A DNA stretch of 6,399 nucleotides from RGIG4576 sp964606575 (lineage in GTDB: Bacteria; Bacteroidota; Bacteroidia; Bacteroidales; Muribaculaceae): contig CAZSHA010000092.1 of the NCBI GenBank assembly GCA_964606575.1, positions 1-6,399 of the forward strand, read 5' to 3'. Every line of letters starts with the position of its first letter. Position 1 is the stretch's first letter. The position numbers and the translations under genes were made by a program. The notes under the pieces were generated by a model. The model was not told where the DNA came from. It saw only the letters and a list, made by a program, of their open reading frames with translations, and made no database searches. Below, piece by piece: positions 1 to 5,288 of this stretch.

Positions 1-739
1 TGTAGTATTTCGGCTCTTCGGGTGTTGCAAGTCCTTTGGCTATGTCGAAATGCTTTTTCGAGTAATAGACCATCTTGCCCTCCTTGCGCTTGGGTATGAC
101 ATTCTTATATACAAAGGTGTAGATTGCCGATAGCGTCATACCGAACTTCTCCTGCAACTCCGCTACACTGTACCATTCGGTAATGCTTGCATCAGGAGCT
201 TTCTTGGCAAAGTAGGAGTCGATGTGTTTCTTACTCCAATAGGTTCTGCCACGATTAAATGTGCGAGGGATATTATGCTCTTTCGCAATCTCATAAATCC
301 ACGACTCCTTAACGCCAAATTTCTCTTTAATTTCGGCTGTGGTGTAGAAGTCGGTAATTGGGACTTTTTCTTTTGGCTTGTTCTTTTCACTCACAGTGAT
401 ATAGTCAAACATTTTATATATGTCTGATCGCCTTATGAGTGTTTTCCCATCAAATCTAACAGCCTTGATTTTGCCATACCTGATGTAGCGGTAGATTGAA
501 GTTCTGCCGACACATAAAAATGCAGATACTTCGGTCGGTGTTAAGAACTCCTTTTCAGAATGAGGTTTTGCCTCTTCATCAAATTTGAGTTGAAACTCTT
601 GTACTCTCTTTTTCCTTACTCTCTCTTTGTATGCAAGGTTTGCACATCTGTGAGAACAGTAGGCAGTAGAGGTCTTGTGTGCGGTAAAAATCACACCGCA
701 CCACTCGCATTTTTTCTGAATGTCAATGTTACTAGCCAT
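1..739 (-). CDS. Zinc-ribbon, multi-HTH DNA-binding protein of an integrative element (partial, C-terminus off the left edge)
   Basis: The first 246 codons are visible, running off the left edge without a stop. The N-terminus holds a Cys4 zinc-ribbon-like motif: C11-x2-C14, then C28 and C32 (CEWC...YCSHRC). It is followed by a basic linker (KERVRKKR) and three successive excisionase/MerR-like HTH repeats at about residues 65-109 (FLTPTEVSAFLCVGRTSIYR), 130-176 (FYTTAEIKEKFGVKESWIY) and 189-232 (WYSVAELQEKFGMTLSAIY). The last visible residues (EEPKYY) resemble the start of another repeat, so a fourth HTH probably lies outside. From family knowledge, such proteins sit next to tyrosine integrases in Bacteroidales conjugative or mobilizable elements. 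A role in excision or integration control is inference. I chose the start at 739 (MASNI) because it matches the usual N-terminus of the family and has the purine-rich AAAAAGAGAA just upstream. An in-frame ATG at 775 overlaps the repeats, has no ribosome site and would add 12 basic residues. No integrase is visible in the window. Confidence 0.82.
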   Translation of the reverse strand, partial: MASNIDIQKKCEWCGVIFTAHKTSTAYCSHRCANLAYKERVRKKRVQEFQLKFDEEAKPHSEKEFLTPTEVSAFLCVGRTSIYRYIRYGKIKAVRFDGKTLIRRSDIYKMFDYITVSEKNKPKEKVPITDFYTTAEIKEKFGVKESWIYEIAKEHNIPRTFNRGRTYWSKKHIDSYFAKKAPDASITEWYSVAELQEKFGMTLSAIYTFVYKNVIPKRKEGKMVYYSKKHFDIAKGLATPEEPKYY

Positions 740-776
740 TTTAATTCTCTTTTTAGTTCGCCAATTCTGTTTCATC

Positions 777-804
777 GCGTACCACAGCGTACCAATGCGT
801 ACCA
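777..804. repeat. Three direct repeats GCGTACCA at 10-bp spacing
   Basis: GCGTACCA occurs exactly at 777-784, 787-794 and 797-804, i.e. once per helical turn on the same face of the DNA. It lies 38 to 65 bp upstream of the HTH-protein start. Read on the minus strand the unit is TGGTACGC. Likely roles are arm-type binding sites for the element's integrase, or an operator for the zinc-ribbon/HTH protein. Both are inference. Confidence 0.75.
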
Positions 805-848
805 ACTTCTCCGTCATCTGACCGATGAAATTTCGCACTTCGGTTCGC

Positions 849-867
849 GAGGTACACAGGAGGTACA
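849..867. repeat. Two direct repeats GAGGTACA at 11-bp spacing
   Basis: GAGGTACA occurs at 849-856 and 860-867. Its GGTAC core is the reverse complement of the GTACC core in the 777-804 array, so the two clusters may be the same protein's sites in opposite orientation, about 45 bp apart. An 8-bp inverted repeat (TTTCATCG 770-777, CGATGAAA 823-830) also lies between and around them. Confidence 0.6.
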
Positions 868-890
868 AAAACAGGCGTAAAAAGGCTTAG

Positions 891-907
891 CAACGATTAA
901 CAACGAT
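891..907. repeat. Two direct repeats CAACGAT at 10-bp spacing
   Basis: CAACGAT is found at 891-897 and 901-907, with the same 10-bp phase as the GCGTACCA array. At only two copies of 7 bp it could be chance, but it extends the phased-repeat region towards the hairpins. Confidence 0.4.
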
Positions 908-909
908 GC

Positions 910-928
910 TTGCACAAAAAGAGTGCAA
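910..928. repeat. Inverted repeat TTGCAC-N7-GTGCAA
   Basis: Perfect 6-bp arms (910-915 and 923-928) enclose CAAAAAGA-type spacer bases. It shares the GCAC...AAAGAGTGC arrangement with the hairpin at 992-1016, including a 9-bp direct repeat AAAGAGTGC at 918-926 and 1004-1012. The two may be copies of one site. Confidence 0.5.
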
Positions 929-935
929 ACCGAAC

Positions 936-962
936 GCAAATACAAGTGTACTTGTAATTTGC
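936..962. repeat. 27-bp imperfect palindrome centred on TACAAGTGTACTTGTA
   Basis: Seven-base arms TACAAGT/ACTTGTA (941-947 and 950-956) flank a 2-bp centre. The symmetry continues outwards with GCAAA (936-940) and TTTGC (958-962) across a single bulged A at 957. The short spacer argues against a simple tyrosine-recombinase core, whose overlap is usually 6-8 bp, and favours a dimeric protein-binding site or a structured RNA stem. Confidence 0.6.
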
Positions 963-984
963 TGAGGTGCAGCCTCTTTTATGC

Positions 985-1016
985 AAACAAATATAGCACC
1001 CGTAAAGAGTGCTATA
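985..1016 (-). terminator. Candidate intrinsic terminator of mnmE
   Basis: Eight-base arms TATAGCAC (992-999) and GTGCTATA (1009-1016) enclose a 9-base loop. Read in the mnmE direction, the stem is followed by TTTGTTT, giving a modest stem plus T-rich tail about 43 bp after the mnmE stop. The stem is not GC-rich, so termination strength is uncertain. It may instead be a protein site related to the repeat at 910-928. Confidence 0.4.
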
Positions 1017-1017
1017 C

Positions 1018-1033
1018 TAATCATTTATGATTA
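1018..1033. repeat. 16-bp palindrome TAATCATTTATGATTA
   Basis: Perfect 7-bp arms with a 2-bp centre, 25 bp downstream of the mnmE stop. It has the same 7+2+7 geometry as the palindrome at 941-956 but a different sequence. Its function is unknown; an operator-like or recombination-related site is possible. Confidence 0.5.
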
Positions 1034-1058
1034 ATTTAACTTGTTTGTAATCAACTAC

Positions 1059-2474
1059 TTACTTCCCGATGCAGAAGCGGGAGAAGATGGAGCCGAGGAT
1101 TTCGTCGGTGCTAATTTCGCCAGTGATTTCGCCGAGGTAGTGCATACACTCACGTATGTCTTGGCTGACGAAGTCGCCGCTAATTCCCATCCCCAGACCT
1201 TCGATAGCTCGTGTAATGGCTTCGCCTGCGTGTTGCAGAGCTTGGTAGTGTCGGGCGTTGGTCACAATCACTTGGTTGGCATCGCCAGTATCAGGCATGG
1301 TGGCATGCTCCACTAGCATTTGTTCCAACTTCTCTAGTCCTATGCCGTTCTTCGCTGATATGTATACCAACGAGCCGTTCCCGTCCAATAGTTTTTCCAT
1401 AAATGAAGCTACGGATTTACGTTTTTCATCGTCGAGCGTATCCATCTTGTTTACTATTGCGAGCAACGATTTTCTGTTTGCATTGGCATGTGTGCGTTCC
1501 AGAATCTCTTTGCATAGGTTTGTTATGTCGTCAAATGAACTGTTGGCATCAATCACCCAAAGCACTATTTGTGCCTCGTCTAGCTTCTTGAACGTGCGTT
1601 CTATGCCCATCGACTCTATTGTGTCGTCGGTTTCTCTGATTCCTGCTGTGTCGATAAATCGGAATAGCGTTCCGCCAATGGTGATGGTGTCCTCTATCAC
1701 GTCACGTGTAGTGCCGTGAATGTCGCTCACTAGCGCCCGGTCGTCACGTAGCAAGTGATTGAGCAGAGTAGATTTGCCTGCGTTGGTTTCTCCCACAATT
1801 GCACAAGGCACACCGTTCTTTATTGCGTTGCCCACGGCGAAAGAGCCTGCCAGCGAGTCCACGGTTGTTTTTATCACGCCAGCTAGGTCGAGAAGTCTTG
1901 TGCGGTCGGCAAACTCCACATCTTCCTCGGTGAAGTCTAGTTCCAATTCAATGAGCGAAACAAACTCCAGCAACTTTTCACGCAATGAGCCAAGTTCTCG
2001 GCTGAAAGCTCCACGCATCTGGTTCAATGCGATGCGGTGCGATGCTTTCGACGACGATGCTATCAGGTCGGCAACGGCTTCAGCTTGCGACAAGTCCATT
2101 CTGCCGTTGGTGTAGGCTCGGCGTGTAAATTCGCCACCTTCGGCAGCTCGACATCCGCATGCTAGCAGTGTGTTGATGATTTGTTGCTGAATCCAGGTCG
2201 AGCCGTGGCAGGCAATTTCAATCACGTCTTCACCTGTGAACGAGTGCGGTGTGCGGAACATCGTTAGTACCACTTCATCCAGCACTGCCCCTTCACTGTC
2301 GGATATTCGTCCTAGGTGTGCTGTGTGGCTTTTCATTTCAGCCAAACTAGTTCCTTGCCAGCAGCGGTCCACAATCTCGGCCGCTTCTTTCCCGCTCACT
2401 CTGATTACGGCAATGCCGCCCACTCCGGGAGCCGTAGAAATAGCGCATATAGTATCGTCTAACAGATTTGTCAT
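1059..2474 (-). CDS. mnmE: tRNA uridine-5-carboxymethylaminomethyl(34) synthesis GTPase MnmE
   Basis: A complete 471-residue protein, within the family's usual 450-470. MnmE works with MnmG in the cytoplasm to build the (carboxymethyl)aminomethyl group on the wobble uridine U34 of certain tRNAs, using methylene-tetrahydrofolate and GTP hydrolysis. The N-terminal folate-binding, dimerising domain starts with the typical DDTICAISTAPGVGGIAVIR. The Ras-like G domain is intact: G1 GETNAGKS (228-235), G2 GTTRD (254-258), G3 DTAG (275-278), G4 NKMD (342-345) and G5 SAK (373-375). The protein ends with the invariant C-terminal CIGK (468-471), whose Cys is required for modification. A longer reading from 2528 adds 18 residues before the conserved N-terminus and would overlap the promoter-like box, so the ATG at 2474 is preferred. 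No partner gene is adjacent; the gene stands alone, divergent from the pseudogene at 2573. Its 3' end may be an integration target. Confidence 0.97.
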   Translation of the reverse strand: MTNLLDDTICAISTAPGVGGIAVIRVSGKEAAEIVDRCWQGTSLAEMKSHTAHLGRISDSEGAVLDEVVLTMFRTPHSFTGEDVIEIACHGSTWIQQQIINTLLACGCRAAEGGEFTRRAYTNGRMDLSQAEAVADLIASSSKASHRIALNQMRGAFSRELGSLREKLLEFVSLIELELDFTEEDVEFADRTRLLDLAGVIKTTVDSLAGSFAVGNAIKNGVPCAIVGETNAGKSTLLNHLLRDDRALVSDIHGTTRDVIEDTITIGGTLFRFIDTAGIRETDDTIESMGIERTFKKLDEAQIVLWVIDANSSFDDITNLCKEILERTHANANRKSLLAIVNKMDTLDDEKRKSVASFMEKLLDGNGSLVYISAKNGIGLEKLEQMLVEHATMPDTGDANQVIVTNARHYQALQHAGEAITRAIEGLGMGISGDFVSQDIRECMHYLGEITGEISTDEILGSIFSRFCIGK

Positions 2475-2496
2475 GTCAATTTTCAGTTTTGTATCG

Positions 2497-2504
2497 CAAA
2501 AGTA
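2497..2504 (-). promoter_or_regulatory. Candidate -7 box for mnmE (TACTTTTG)
   Basis: TACTTTTG on the minus strand fits the Bacteroidetes TAnnTTTG element, with 22 bp between it and the ATG at 2474. No good TTTG -33 element is seen at the expected distance, so this rests on the -7 box alone. Confidence 0.4.
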
Positions 2505-2572
2505 CGCAGAAATTGATAAAATATGCATATTTTTGTTGTCAAAATAGGTTTTCGAATATATGATATAGCTTT

Positions 2573-2982
2573 ATGTATGAAATCATAATTATTTTGGGGT
2601 TGATATTGTTGAACGGAGCTTTTTCTATGGCTGAAATATCATTAATTTCGGCTAGGAAGTCCAGTCTTATGTCTGATGCGAAAAAAGGTAATAGGTCGGC
2701 GTGGACTGCGTTAGGTTTGAGGGAAGAACCCGACCGTTTTTTGTCTACGGTGCAGATTGGAATCACTTTGATAGGTATTCATCCAAAAACACATCGTTCT
2801 TGTTCACGTTCTTCGGCTTGAAAAGCAAAGAAAGCAAAGTGACCGAAGACGAGATAATCTCAATCGTAAATGAGGCTAAAGAGGAGGGTGAGGTCTTCAC
2901 TTGGAATACGTTTAAATTTGAGGTGAGCGATATGGATGGCGTGCGAATCGACAAGTTCATCGTTTCGCGCATCATGCAGTAA
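2573..2982 (+). pseudogene. Remnant of a hemolysin-family CNNM/CBS membrane protein (CorC/TlyC type), two internal deletions
   Basis: Three pieces of one family can be read in order. (a) 2573-2779: N-terminus of the CNNM transmembrane domain, MYEIIIILGLILLNGAFSMA through STVQIGITLIGI. (b) 2779-2895, in a different frame: the linker after the CNNM domain, SFLFTFFGLKSKESKVTEDE...EEGEV. (c) 2896-2982, in frame with (b): the end of the C-terminal CorC_HlyC domain, FKFEVSDMDGVRIDKFIVSR, with a natural-looking stop. Most of the CNNM domain and all of the paired CBS domains are missing. About 136 codons remain, against roughly 420-430 in the intact family. The first junction, around 2779, changes frame, so translation from 2573 would end at 2821 after a short foreign tail. 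No product with transport function is expected. Members of the family are linked to Mg2+/Co2+ handling. The gene faces away from mnmE, and its stop lies 6 bp from the stop of the convergent nuclease. Confidence 0.85.
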
Positions 2983-2988
2983 TATATG

Positions 2989-3801
2989 TTATCGTTTGTT
3001 CCATTGGTTTAGATCGAATCTAGCTTCCACCGTGTCCTCAATGTCATCGGGCAACGAGGAGAAGAAGTCCATACCCGTGGCGGTTTCTACATCATCTACG
3101 CTTGTGGCATATTTCTCTAGTCCGCCTTTGGCTTTCTCATTAGGATATATGAAAGCTATCGCTCTTGCAGGCGATGCGTAAGGAGCTAGCACCACTTTGA
3201 ACAGCTTGCTCGGCACTACTACACGGTTTTCGCCTATGGTGTTAGCCATATCGGCTTCGCTTACTATAGGTCCGGTTATCACTATCACGGCGCTGTCCCT
3301 GTCGGCCCAGTCGCGCACTTTCGCTTCCAGCTTGTTCCAAGCGCCCGAGTTCAACGCTTTCTTTTGTGGCACGATGTTGGTCATGTAGAAACATTCCCGC
3401 ATGGCTTCCGTGTCCCATTTCATATCGCCCGCAGGCACCATGTGACCGCGGTCAAAACCGCTGTAGGTATAGTCTTCTGGTGTGGCGCTGCCTGCTAGGT
3501 TGGGGTCGGTGTCGAAACTTTTGGCACGTTTCACTTCGCCTGTCGTTTCTTGTCGGGTCAGTTCGTAGCTGGTGCAGTTTGGCAGGTGCGTGTCACGGTT
3601 GAAGTACACGGTGAACCCCGTGTAAGTCCATGTTTCGTTAGCCATGCCTTCAGGTATAACCACCAATTCCAGTCCCTCTGCCTTTATTCCGCTTTTGAGG
3701 GATGAATCGTCGGCCGCCATTTTTATGATGTTCACGATAAGTGCGGCTATCACGACAACCAGTATCGCTTTCCAACTTTTCTTGCCTTTTTTCTTCGCCA
3801 T
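2989..3801 (-). CDS. Membrane-anchored DNA/RNA non-specific endonuclease (beta-beta-alpha metal family)
   Basis: A 270-residue protein. A lysine-rich start (MAKKKGKKSWK) precedes one hydrophobic segment at about residues 12-27 (AILVVVIAALIVNII), predicting an uncleaved signal anchor with the nuclease domain outside the cytoplasmic membrane. The domain carries the family signature DRGH at 117-120 (catalytic His120), TNIVPQ at 141-146, and LNSGAWNKLE, where Asn151 and Glu159 match the metal-binding Asn119 and Glu127 of Serratia nuclease in spacing. The active site therefore looks complete. The family uses one divalent metal to cut single- and double-stranded DNA and RNA without sequence preference. 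A role in nutrient scavenging or degradation of incoming nucleic acid is inference. No immunity gene is adjacent, which argues against a toxin. The ATG at 3801 follows AAGGAA. The gene is convergent with the pseudogene and divergent from pepT, with 99 bp between the start codons. Confidence 0.92.
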   Translation of the reverse strand: MAKKKGKKSWKAILVVVIAALIVNIIKMAADDSSLKSGIKAEGLELVVIPEGMANETWTYTGFTVYFNRDTHLPNCTSYELTRQETTGEVKRAKSFDTDPNLAGSATPEDYTYSGFDRGHMVPAGDMKWDTEAMRECFYMTNIVPQKKALNSGAWNKLEAKVRDWADRDSAVIVITGPIVSEADMANTIGENRVVVPSKLFKVVLAPYASPARAIAFIYPNEKAKGGLEKYATSVDDVETATGMDFFSSLPDDIEDTVEARFDLNQWNKR

Positions 3802-3820
3802 AATTCCTTGTTCAGATTAG

Positions 3821-3853
3821 TTGGCAAATTTACAAAATAATTCACTATCTTTG
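3821..3853 (+). promoter_or_regulatory. Candidate pepT promoter (TTGG, 21 bp, TATCTTTG)
   Basis: TATCTTTG (3846-3853) fits the Bacteroidetes -7 consensus TAnnTTTG. TTGG (3821-3824), 21 bp upstream, is a partial -33 match. The box ends 47 bp before the pepT ATG. The region is shared with the divergent nuclease promoter candidate, so the two could interfere. Confidence 0.45.
3825..3832 (-). promoter_or_regulatory. Candidate -7 box for the endonuclease gene (TAAATTTG)
   Basis: TAAATTTG on the minus strand matches TAnnTTTG and lies 23 bp upstream of the ATG. It overlaps the spacer of the divergent pepT promoter candidate. No clear -33 TTTG is visible. Confidence 0.4.
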
Positions 3854-3900
3854 CCACATTAACTTAAATACCGCTTTTAATCAATAAAAACTATACTGAT

Positions 3901-5124
3901 ATGAATGTAGTTGACCGCTTCTTGCGATATGTGAAGTTTGACACTCAGAGCGACGAACTCACCAATCTCACTCCATCTACTCCGGGGCAGATGGTTTTTG
4001 CACAACATTTGAAAGAAGAGTTGGAGGCGTTGGGGCTCACCGAGGTTACTCTCGACGATAATGGCTATCTTATGGCTACTTTGCCAGCCAATACCGATGC
4101 CGATGTGCCTACTATAGGCTTCATTGCCCATCTCGACACTTCTCCCGACATGTCGGGACACAACGTTTGTCCTAAGATGATTGAGGATTACCGTGGCGGT
4201 GGCATCACGTTGAACGAGGCTAAGGGCATCATCCTTTCGCCCGACCAGTTCCCGGAGTTGAAAGACTACGTTGGTGAAGACTTGATTGTGACCGACGGTA
4301 ATACATTGCTGGGTGCTGACGATAAGGCGGGTATTGCCGAAATCATCACGGCAATCGAGTATTTGAAGAACAATCCAGGCGTTAAGCATGGCAAGATACG
4401 CATAGCCTTCAATCCCGATGAGGAGATAGGGCAGGGCGCTCACAAGTTTGACGTTGACCTTTTCGGTGCCGATTGGGCTTATACTATGGATGGCGGAGCT
4501 GTAGGCGAGTTGGAGTTTGAAAATTTCAATGCAGCGGTGGCAAAGATCACTTTCCAAGGTCGCAATGTCCACCCTGGTTATGCTAAGGGCAAGATGATTA
4601 ACTCTATACGTGTTGCCAATCAGTTTGCTATCATGTTGCCTCGATGGGAAACGCCGGAGCATACCCAAGACTATGAGGGCTTCTATCACTTGATAGGCAT
4701 TGAGGGTAGTGTAGAGCAGACGGTTATGACCTATATAATACGTGACCACGACCGTGACCGCTTCGAGCGCCGTAAGCGTGAACTTGAGCACTTAACTCGC
4801 AAAATTAATAATGAGTTCCCGGGTGTGGCATCTATTGAGATAAAGGACCAATACTACAACATGCGTGAGAAGATTGAGCCGGTTATGCACATCATTGATT
4901 TGGCAAAGCAGGCTATGGAGAACGTGGGCGTTACGCCTAAGGTGCAACCTATCCGTGGTGGTACTGACGGTGCTCAATTGTCGTTTAAGGGACTGCCTTG
5001 TCCTAATATCTTTGCAGGTGGATTGAATTTCCACGGACGTTTTGAGTTCGTGCCAGTGTCGTCAATGGAGAAAGCCACCGATGTTGTCATTGAGATATGT
5101 CGGTTGGTTGCCGATAAGAAATAG
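3901..5124 (+). CDS. pepT: Peptidase T (tripeptide aminopeptidase)
   Basis: A complete 407-residue M20-family metallopeptidase, the normal length for PepT (about 405-410). It removes the N-terminal residue of tripeptides in the cytoplasm using two zinc ions. Visible metal and catalytic positions are HLDTSPDMSGHNV (His77, catalytic Asp79), GADDKAGIAEI (bridging Asp140), NPDEEIGQGAHKFD (catalytic Glu174 and metal-binding Glu175), MDGG (Asp197) and NFHGRFEFVP (His378). NVHPGYAKGKM at about 222-232 belongs to the dimerisation/lid domain, and RGGTDGAQLSFKG at 352-364 is also typical. The ATG at 3901 gives the canonical start MNVVDRFLRYVKFDTQS; there is no evident Shine-Dalgarno, as is common in Bacteroidetes. 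It appears monocistronic, with its own promoter-like box upstream and a strong terminator downstream. The role is salvage of amino acids from peptides. Confidence 0.97.
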   Translation: MNVVDRFLRYVKFDTQSDELTNLTPSTPGQMVFAQHLKEELEALGLTEVTLDDNGYLMATLPANTDADVPTIGFIAHLDTSPDMSGHNVCPKMIEDYRGGGITLNEAKGIILSPDQFPELKDYVGEDLIVTDGNTLLGADDKAGIAEIITAIEYLKNNPGVKHGKIRIAFNPDEEIGQGAHKFDVDLFGADWAYTMDGGAVGELEFENFNAAVAKITFQGRNVHPGYAKGKMINSIRVANQFAIMLPRWETPEHTQDYEGFYHLIGIEGSVEQTVMTYIIRDHDRDRFERRKRELEHLTRKINNEFPGVASIEIKDQYYNMREKIEPVMHIIDLAKQAMENVGVTPKVQPIRGGTDGAQLSFKGLPCPNIFAGGLNFHGRFEFVPVSSMEKATDVVIEICRLVADKK

Positions 5125-5153
5125 GATAATTGCTATAAATTATAACTGAATAT

Positions 5154-5192
5154 GGGGCTAGCGGCATTATGTGTCGTTAGCCCTTTCTTTTT
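5154..5192 (+). terminator. Rho-independent terminator after pepT
   Basis: GGGCTA (5155-5160) pairs with TAGCCC (5178-5183). The stem is extended inward by GCG/CGT with one G-U pair, and is followed by TTTCTTTTT (5184-5192). It starts 30 bp after the pepT stop. This is the strongest terminator in the window and separates pepT from the secreted-protein gene. Confidence 0.88.
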
Positions 5193-5205
5193 GCACACCG
5201 CCCGC

Positions 5206-5220
5206 CATTGTTGCACAATG
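5206..5220. repeat. Palindrome CATTGTTGCACAATG upstream of the secreted-protein gene
   Basis: Perfect 6-bp arms with a 3-bp centre, 68 bp before the ATG at 5289. The heptamer TTGCACA inside it (5211-5217) is also found exactly 20 bp upstream (5191-5197). It could be an operator for the downstream gene; its function is inferred from position only. No TAnnTTTG box is seen in 5193-5288, so the promoter of that gene is not identified. Confidence 0.4.
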
Positions 5221-5288
5221 TTAAAATCACCGTTCCTAATTAAAAACATTAAGGATTATTTTACCGCAAGCACTAAAATTAAGGAAAG

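Larger units (their letters stand above)
740..1058. other. Non-coding junction region between mobile-element gene and mnmE, rich in short repeats
   Basis: About 320 bp without a convincing gene. The half next to the HTH gene (770-907) holds short direct repeats spaced at 10 or 11 bp. The half next to mnmE (910-1033) holds four inverted repeats. This is the composition expected of the end of an integrated element: arm-type recombinase or excisionase sites, the leader of the first element gene, and a terminator for the incoming chromosomal gene mnmE. Only the repeats are seen directly; the element-end reading is inference. No tRNA is present. Confidence 0.6.

Noticed and set aside
560..880. Plus-strand open frame of 106 codons over the HTH gene start and repeats
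   Set aside because: It overlaps the well-supported zinc-ribbon region on the other strand and translates the repeat array into low-meaning sequence.
740..1058. CRISPR array or tRNA gene at the element junction
   Set aside because: The repeats are only 7-8 bp at 10-11 bp spacing with no spacers of CRISPR length, and no cloverleaf or CCA end could be folded by eye.
1258..2115. Plus-strand open frames of 153 and 118 codons opposite mnmE
   Set aside because: The mnmE frame carries every family motif; these frames are Ser-rich shadows with no domain or ribosome site.
2475..2528. Extended mnmE start giving an extra 18 residues
   Set aside because: The extra residues (MHILSISAYF...) are not part of the conserved N-terminus and overlap the candidate -7 box; the ATG at 2474 fits the family.
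2989..3801. Nuclease as a toxin with an immunity partner
   Set aside because: No small adjacent gene is present: one side is a pseudogene and the other is divergent pepT. The protein also lacks a delivery domain.
3877..4791. Long open frame (304 codons) on the minus strand opposite pepT
   Set aside because: It lies antisense to a fully conserved peptidase gene, has no recognisable domain, and is explained by the codon use of pepT on the other strand.
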